Part shown: one piece after another, positions 61,587-64,000 of the stretch | Layout: every line of letters begins with the position of its first letter | Position numbering within the stretch: position 1 is the stretch's first letter | Assembly: GCF_963974515.1 (NCBI RefSeq) | Contig: NZ_CAXBDD010000011.1 | Location: 9,228 to 73,227 of the forward strand | Direction: 5' to 3' | Length of the DNA stretch: 64,000 nucleotides | From: Sunxiuqinia sp963974515 | GTDB lineage: Bacteria; Bacteroidota; Bacteroidia; Bacteroidales; Prolixibacteraceae | The notes under the pieces: model-generated | What the model was told of the DNA's origin: nothing | What the model saw: the letters and a program-made list of their open reading frames with translations, nothing else | The model's database searches: none | Made by a program: the position numbers and the translations under genes

Positions 61587-62039
61587 CTAGATTTTGCGCT
61601 CGGCTGTAACGAACTTCCATTGCTTGCCACAGTCGAAACATTTGTAACTGGATTTGAAAATGGGAAAGATCACACCAAGAATTAAGTAAAGGATAATCAC
61701 CAAAACATTAGGCTCTTTGCTGATATTGATATTGTCCGATTGACAAAAAGGACAGTGCTTTCTGTCGGCCTTCGATGCCACAGGAACTCGAGAAATCTGA
61801 TCAGCAACACGATGGTTCACGACATAGCCGCCAGTTTCCAAAGAAGCCAACGCTTGTTCATAATCGTCCTCGTTCACCAACAATTTTACACCACCAACGG
61901 CATTGGAATAAAAGCCATAAACCTGCACGGTGAATTCATCGTTCAACACTGTTTCAATACCCTCTGAATTCAGGTAGAGTTGAGCCAGATGCGCTTCATG
62001 AGGATAAGTAAACGAAATAATGAATCTCCAATTCTCCAT
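61587..62039 (-). CDS. DUF2007 protein with C-terminal zinc ribbon
   Basis: 150 residues. Residues 1-70 fit DUF2007 (ISFTYPHEAHLAQLYLNSEGIETVLND, GGVKLLVNEDDYEQALASL), a small fold also seen in putative signal-transducing proteins. Then CPFCQSDN and CFDCGKQW, two Cys pairs about 28 residues apart that would make a zinc ribbon, separated by a hydrophobic stretch (VLVIILYLILGVIFPIF) which may be a membrane helix. Its ATG lies one base after the stop of the upstream 162-aa gene, so they form an operon. Function unknown. Confidence 0.8.
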   Translation of the reverse strand: MENWRFIISFTYPHEAHLAQLYLNSEGIETVLNDEFTVQVYGFYSNAVGGVKLLVNEDDYEQALASLETGGYVVNHRVADQISRVPVASKADRKHCPFCQSDNINISKEPNVLVIILYLILGVIFPIFKSSYKCFDCGKQWKFVTAERKI

Positions 62040-62040
62040 C

Positions 62041-62529
62041 TTATTCTATGACTTGATTTGTTCGAGCACGAAGAATCGCTTGCTGCAAAAGCTGTTTCAT
62101 TTGTGCATTGCCATTCTTTATACCTCGAAAAATAAAAAACACCGACACCGGAATTGCAATCTTAAAAATCAATGCTATGTCAAAACCCTGCAGCCAGGAG
62201 AACATCAATCCAACAAGAAACCCCAGTAGAATGCAGATTACCACATGTTTCAGATAACTGATCTTGCAGACCAATGTCGGATGAGCTTGCTTTTCTATAA
62301 AAATCTCTCCTTCAGGAAGCGACTTCAAAAGCTCCGAAATGATCTGATATCTATTAACCCTCCGCTTATCGACCTGGCGATAAAAAAGCAACCGATCACC
62401 AATTTGCTCTGTTTTATAACGTTTTTGATTGAAACCAGCTTTGATTCTTGCCAGCAGCAAGTCCGAACCTGCATCTCTTGGAATCCTTTGTTGAATCGTA
62501 TAGTTCACACCGCTTAGGATATCTTTCAT
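62041..62529 (-). CDS. Unrecognised membrane protein with two hydrophobic segments
   Basis: 162 residues, no family recognised. An N-terminal soluble part of about 90 residues (RRVNRYQIISELLKSLPEGEIFIEK) is followed by two adjacent membrane helices (about 96-113 and 118-134) and a basic C-terminal tail. It has the normal codon character of its neighbours and is one base from the DUF2007 gene, so the two are probably expressed together. Confidence 0.65.
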   Translation of the reverse strand: MKDILSGVNYTIQQRIPRDAGSDLLLARIKAGFNQKRYKTEQIGDRLLFYRQVDKRRVNRYQIISELLKSLPEGEIFIEKQAHPTLVCKISYLKHVVICILLGFLVGLMFSWLQGFDIALIFKIAIPVSVFFIFRGIKNGNAQMKQLLQQAILRARTNQVIE

Positions 62530-62728
62530 TAGTCAGAAGTTTCCTTTTAGGTCAACGCTAATAACTCTTTCGTGAATTTAAGCTATCAAGGTAGCAATTT
62601 TCACAAAACAATTAATTAGAAAGACTAACTTTTAGCACGGCAAGATGACGAGTTGAAACCGATTAAAAGAGAAAAATCCTGCGAATTATTACTCACAGTT
62701 AATATCATAAACCCGTCGAAAGATATCC

Positions 62729-63199
62729 CTACCGGTTATTGACCTTCTCTGGATTCAAATCATGGTTTTGCAGGCGATACCAGGCCAATGCTTCATACTT
62801 GGTCCCCTGCCGTCCGTAGTTGGAAAAAGGATCAATGCTGATTCCCCCGCGCGGCAGGAACTTCCCCCACACTTCGATGTACTTTGGCTCCATCAGTTGA
62901 ATCAGGTCTTTCATGATGATGTTGATGCAATCTTCGTGAAAACCGCCATGGTTGCGAAAACTAAATAAGTACAATTTCAGCGACTTGCTTTCTACCATTT
63001 TCTGTCCTGGTAAATAACTAATATAAATGGTCGCGAAGTCGGGCTGTCCGGTAATGGGACACAAACTGGTAAACTCCGGTGCATTAAATTTCACCCAATA
63101 GTCATTCTCTTGATGTTTATTCTTAAATGCTTCCAATACATCCGGGTTATAATCAAACCCGTACTTGGCTTCGTTGCCCAAATGCTTCAAATCGTCCAT
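62729..63199 (-). CDS. queF: NADPH-dependent 7-cyano-7-deazaguanine reductase
   Basis: 156 residues, the short single-domain QueF type. The catalytic Cys47 is in FTSLCPITGQPDF with Asp54 close by. The QueF signature ESKSLKLYLFSFRNHGGFHED holds NADPH and substrate contacts, and WGKFLPRGGISIDPF follows. It reduces preQ0 to preQ1 for queuosine in tRNA. Its start is one base after the transporter gene stop, so the two form an operon with a shared pathway. The other preQ0 genes (queC, queD, queE) are not in the window. Confidence 0.96.
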   Translation of the reverse strand: MDDLKHLGNEAKYGFDYNPDVLEAFKNKHQENDYWVKFNAPEFTSLCPITGQPDFATIYISYLPGQKMVESKSLKLYLFSFRNHGGFHEDCINIIMKDLIQLMEPKYIEVWGKFLPRGGISIDPFSNYGRQGTKYEALAWYRLQNHDLNPEKVNNR

Positions 63200-63200
63200 A

Positions 63201-63881
63201 TTACACTTGTTTTAAATGAAATGGATTATAGGAAATATTCTCATCAAAGGTATCCTCTCCTTCAAAGGCTTTCACTTTCCTAACTACCAAAATGGTCAGT
63301 GGCAATATCATAATCTCATAGGCTGTTTTCAGCAAGGCCTGGACGAGGATCATTCCCAAAATAACCGACAGTGGGAAAATCCCAACAAAAGCGATCGTAA
63401 TAAAGATCATTGAATCGGCCCCTTCGCCCACCATGGTTGATGCGATTGCCCGCAATGAGAAACCTTTGCCTTTCGTCATCAGCTTAAACTTGCTCATCAC
63501 ATAGGCATTGAGGAATGAGCCCACTACATAAGCCGTCAAACTGGCAAACACAATGCGAACAGAGCTCCCTAAAACGGTTTGAAAAGCTTCCTGCGCATTG
63601 TAAAACGGGGCCGCTGGCATATAAATTGCCAGCATAAGAAAGAACACGGCCAACAGGTTCACTCCAAATCCTGACCAAATAATCAGCCGCGCTTTGGTAT
63701 AGCCCCACACTTCGACAATCACATCGTTAATAATATAGGCCAACGGGAAAATCAACACACCAGCCGGAGCCGACCAAGGCCCGATCAGGATAATTTTTGA
63801 CGCTAAAATGTTTGAGATCAACAGACAGGCAGCAAAAAGCACTCCTGCCAACAGGAATAGAACAGATACTTTATTTTTCAT
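63201..63881 (-). CDS. Queuosine precursor transporter (YhhQ/VUT family)
   Basis: 226 residues with about six membrane segments. Family blocks are LISNILASKIILIG, GVLIFPLAYIINDVIVEVWGY and STMVGEGADSMIFITIAF. YhhQ proteins import preQ0 or preQ1. The one-base gap to queF strongly supports this role here. Full length. Confidence 0.92.
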   Translation of the reverse strand: MKNKVSVLFLLAGVLFAACLLISNILASKIILIGPWSAPAGVLIFPLAYIINDVIVEVWGYTKARLIIWSGFGVNLLAVFFLMLAIYMPAAPFYNAQEAFQTVLGSSVRIVFASLTAYVVGSFLNAYVMSKFKLMTKGKGFSLRAIASTMVGEGADSMIFITIAFVGIFPLSVILGMILVQALLKTAYEIMILPLTILVVRKVKAFEGEDTFDENISYNPFHLKQV

Positions 63882-63932
63882 GACTTCTTGTTTTTTACGT
63901 GGTTATCAAGGACACGACATTTCTAATGCCTG

Positions 63933-63940
63933 CAAAGGTA
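63933..63940 (-). promoter_or_regulatory. -7 element of the yhhQ-queF operon
   Basis: Minus-strand TACCTTTG, an exact TAnnTTTG match, 51 bases before the transporter ATG. No preQ1 riboswitch-like fold was evident in the leader. Confidence 0.5.
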
Positions 63941-64000
63941 ATGGTTTTTTGCGTTAAAAACAGGCGAAAGACAGCATTCGAAACACGGCAATTAATAATT

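Noticed and set aside
63882..64000. preQ1 riboswitch upstream of the yhhQ-queF operon
   Set aside because: Only a plain leader of about 45 bases is seen, with no pseudoknot-like C-rich loop plus A-rich tail arrangement.
1..64000. tRNA or rRNA genes
   Set aside because: No cloverleaf with a TTCGAATC-type T-arm or rRNA signature was found in the intergenic stretches inspected by eye; a tRNAscan run would settle it.

Overview
The window looks like chromosome of a Bacteroidota member, most likely Bacteroidales/Marinilabiliales (Prolixibacteraceae-like). This is inferred from gene content only: two-component-regulator-propeller sensor kinases, GSCFA and DUF1573 proteins, DUF1080 hydrolases, a eukaryote-type glycogen branching enzyme, the coaX/OMP/TPR/LptC/CNNM/PpiD gene order, and TAnnTTTG-type -7 promoter elements in place of E. 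coli-like promoters. I found no rRNA, tRNA, CRISPR array, complete insertion sequence or phage module.

Layout. (1) 1-11.4 kb is a signalling block. A SpoIIE-type phosphatase runs in from the left edge. Converging on it is a minus-strand string: decayed kinase tail, 1167-aa propeller kinase, NTF2-like protein, 750-aa PLP decarboxylase, FIST ligand-binding protein, sensorless kinase, LOV-like PAS kinase. The three kinases are close paralogues, and none has a partner regulator nearby. (2) 11.9-22.4 kb (minus) is a glycogen module: branching enzyme, GSCFA protein, debranching enzyme, GT4/GT5 synthase-like enzyme, GH57 glucanotransferase and alpha-glucan phosphorylase. (3) 22.5-27.3 kb holds a membrane-anchored GH3 enzyme and an isolated katG. 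(4) 27.7-33 kb (minus) holds lpdA, a TlpA-like lipoprotein overlapping meaB, and a DUF1573 protein. (5) 33.1-35.3 kb is an RprX/RprY-like two-component pair. It is followed by a gene-poor 0.9 kb containing an unusual 21-bp-period array, then pfkA (minus). (6) 37.7-39.6 kb holds a DUF1080 lipoprotein and a DlgD-like 2,3-diketo-L-gulonate reductase. (7) 39.8-45.5 kb (minus) is a tripartite RND efflux operon. (8) 45.8-56 kb (plus) runs nadB, nadC, coaX, outer-membrane barrel, TPR protein, LptC, CNNM/CBS protein and PpiD-like foldase, linking NAD/CoA synthesis to envelope biogenesis. (9) 56.3-64 kb holds a small barrel, a LytS/LytTR pair, DUF1080, a Tat-exported aldo/keto reductase, a MoCo-carrier-like protein, a DUF2007 pair, and queF with a queuosine-precursor transporter.

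Most of the window is ordinary housekeeping. The less ordinary parts are the kinase/FIST/decarboxylase operon, a perfect 28-bp palindrome inserted in frame inside a kinase ATPase domain, the 21-bp-spaced CGAGTA/TACTCG array with a centre of symmetry, a start codon buried in a hairpin, and several active-site substitutions (His-Glu to His-Gln in a kinase, GGDG to GGNG in a phosphofructokinase). Where the longest reading frame begins at TTG, I moved starts to the first well-placed ATG, with promoter positions as support where available.
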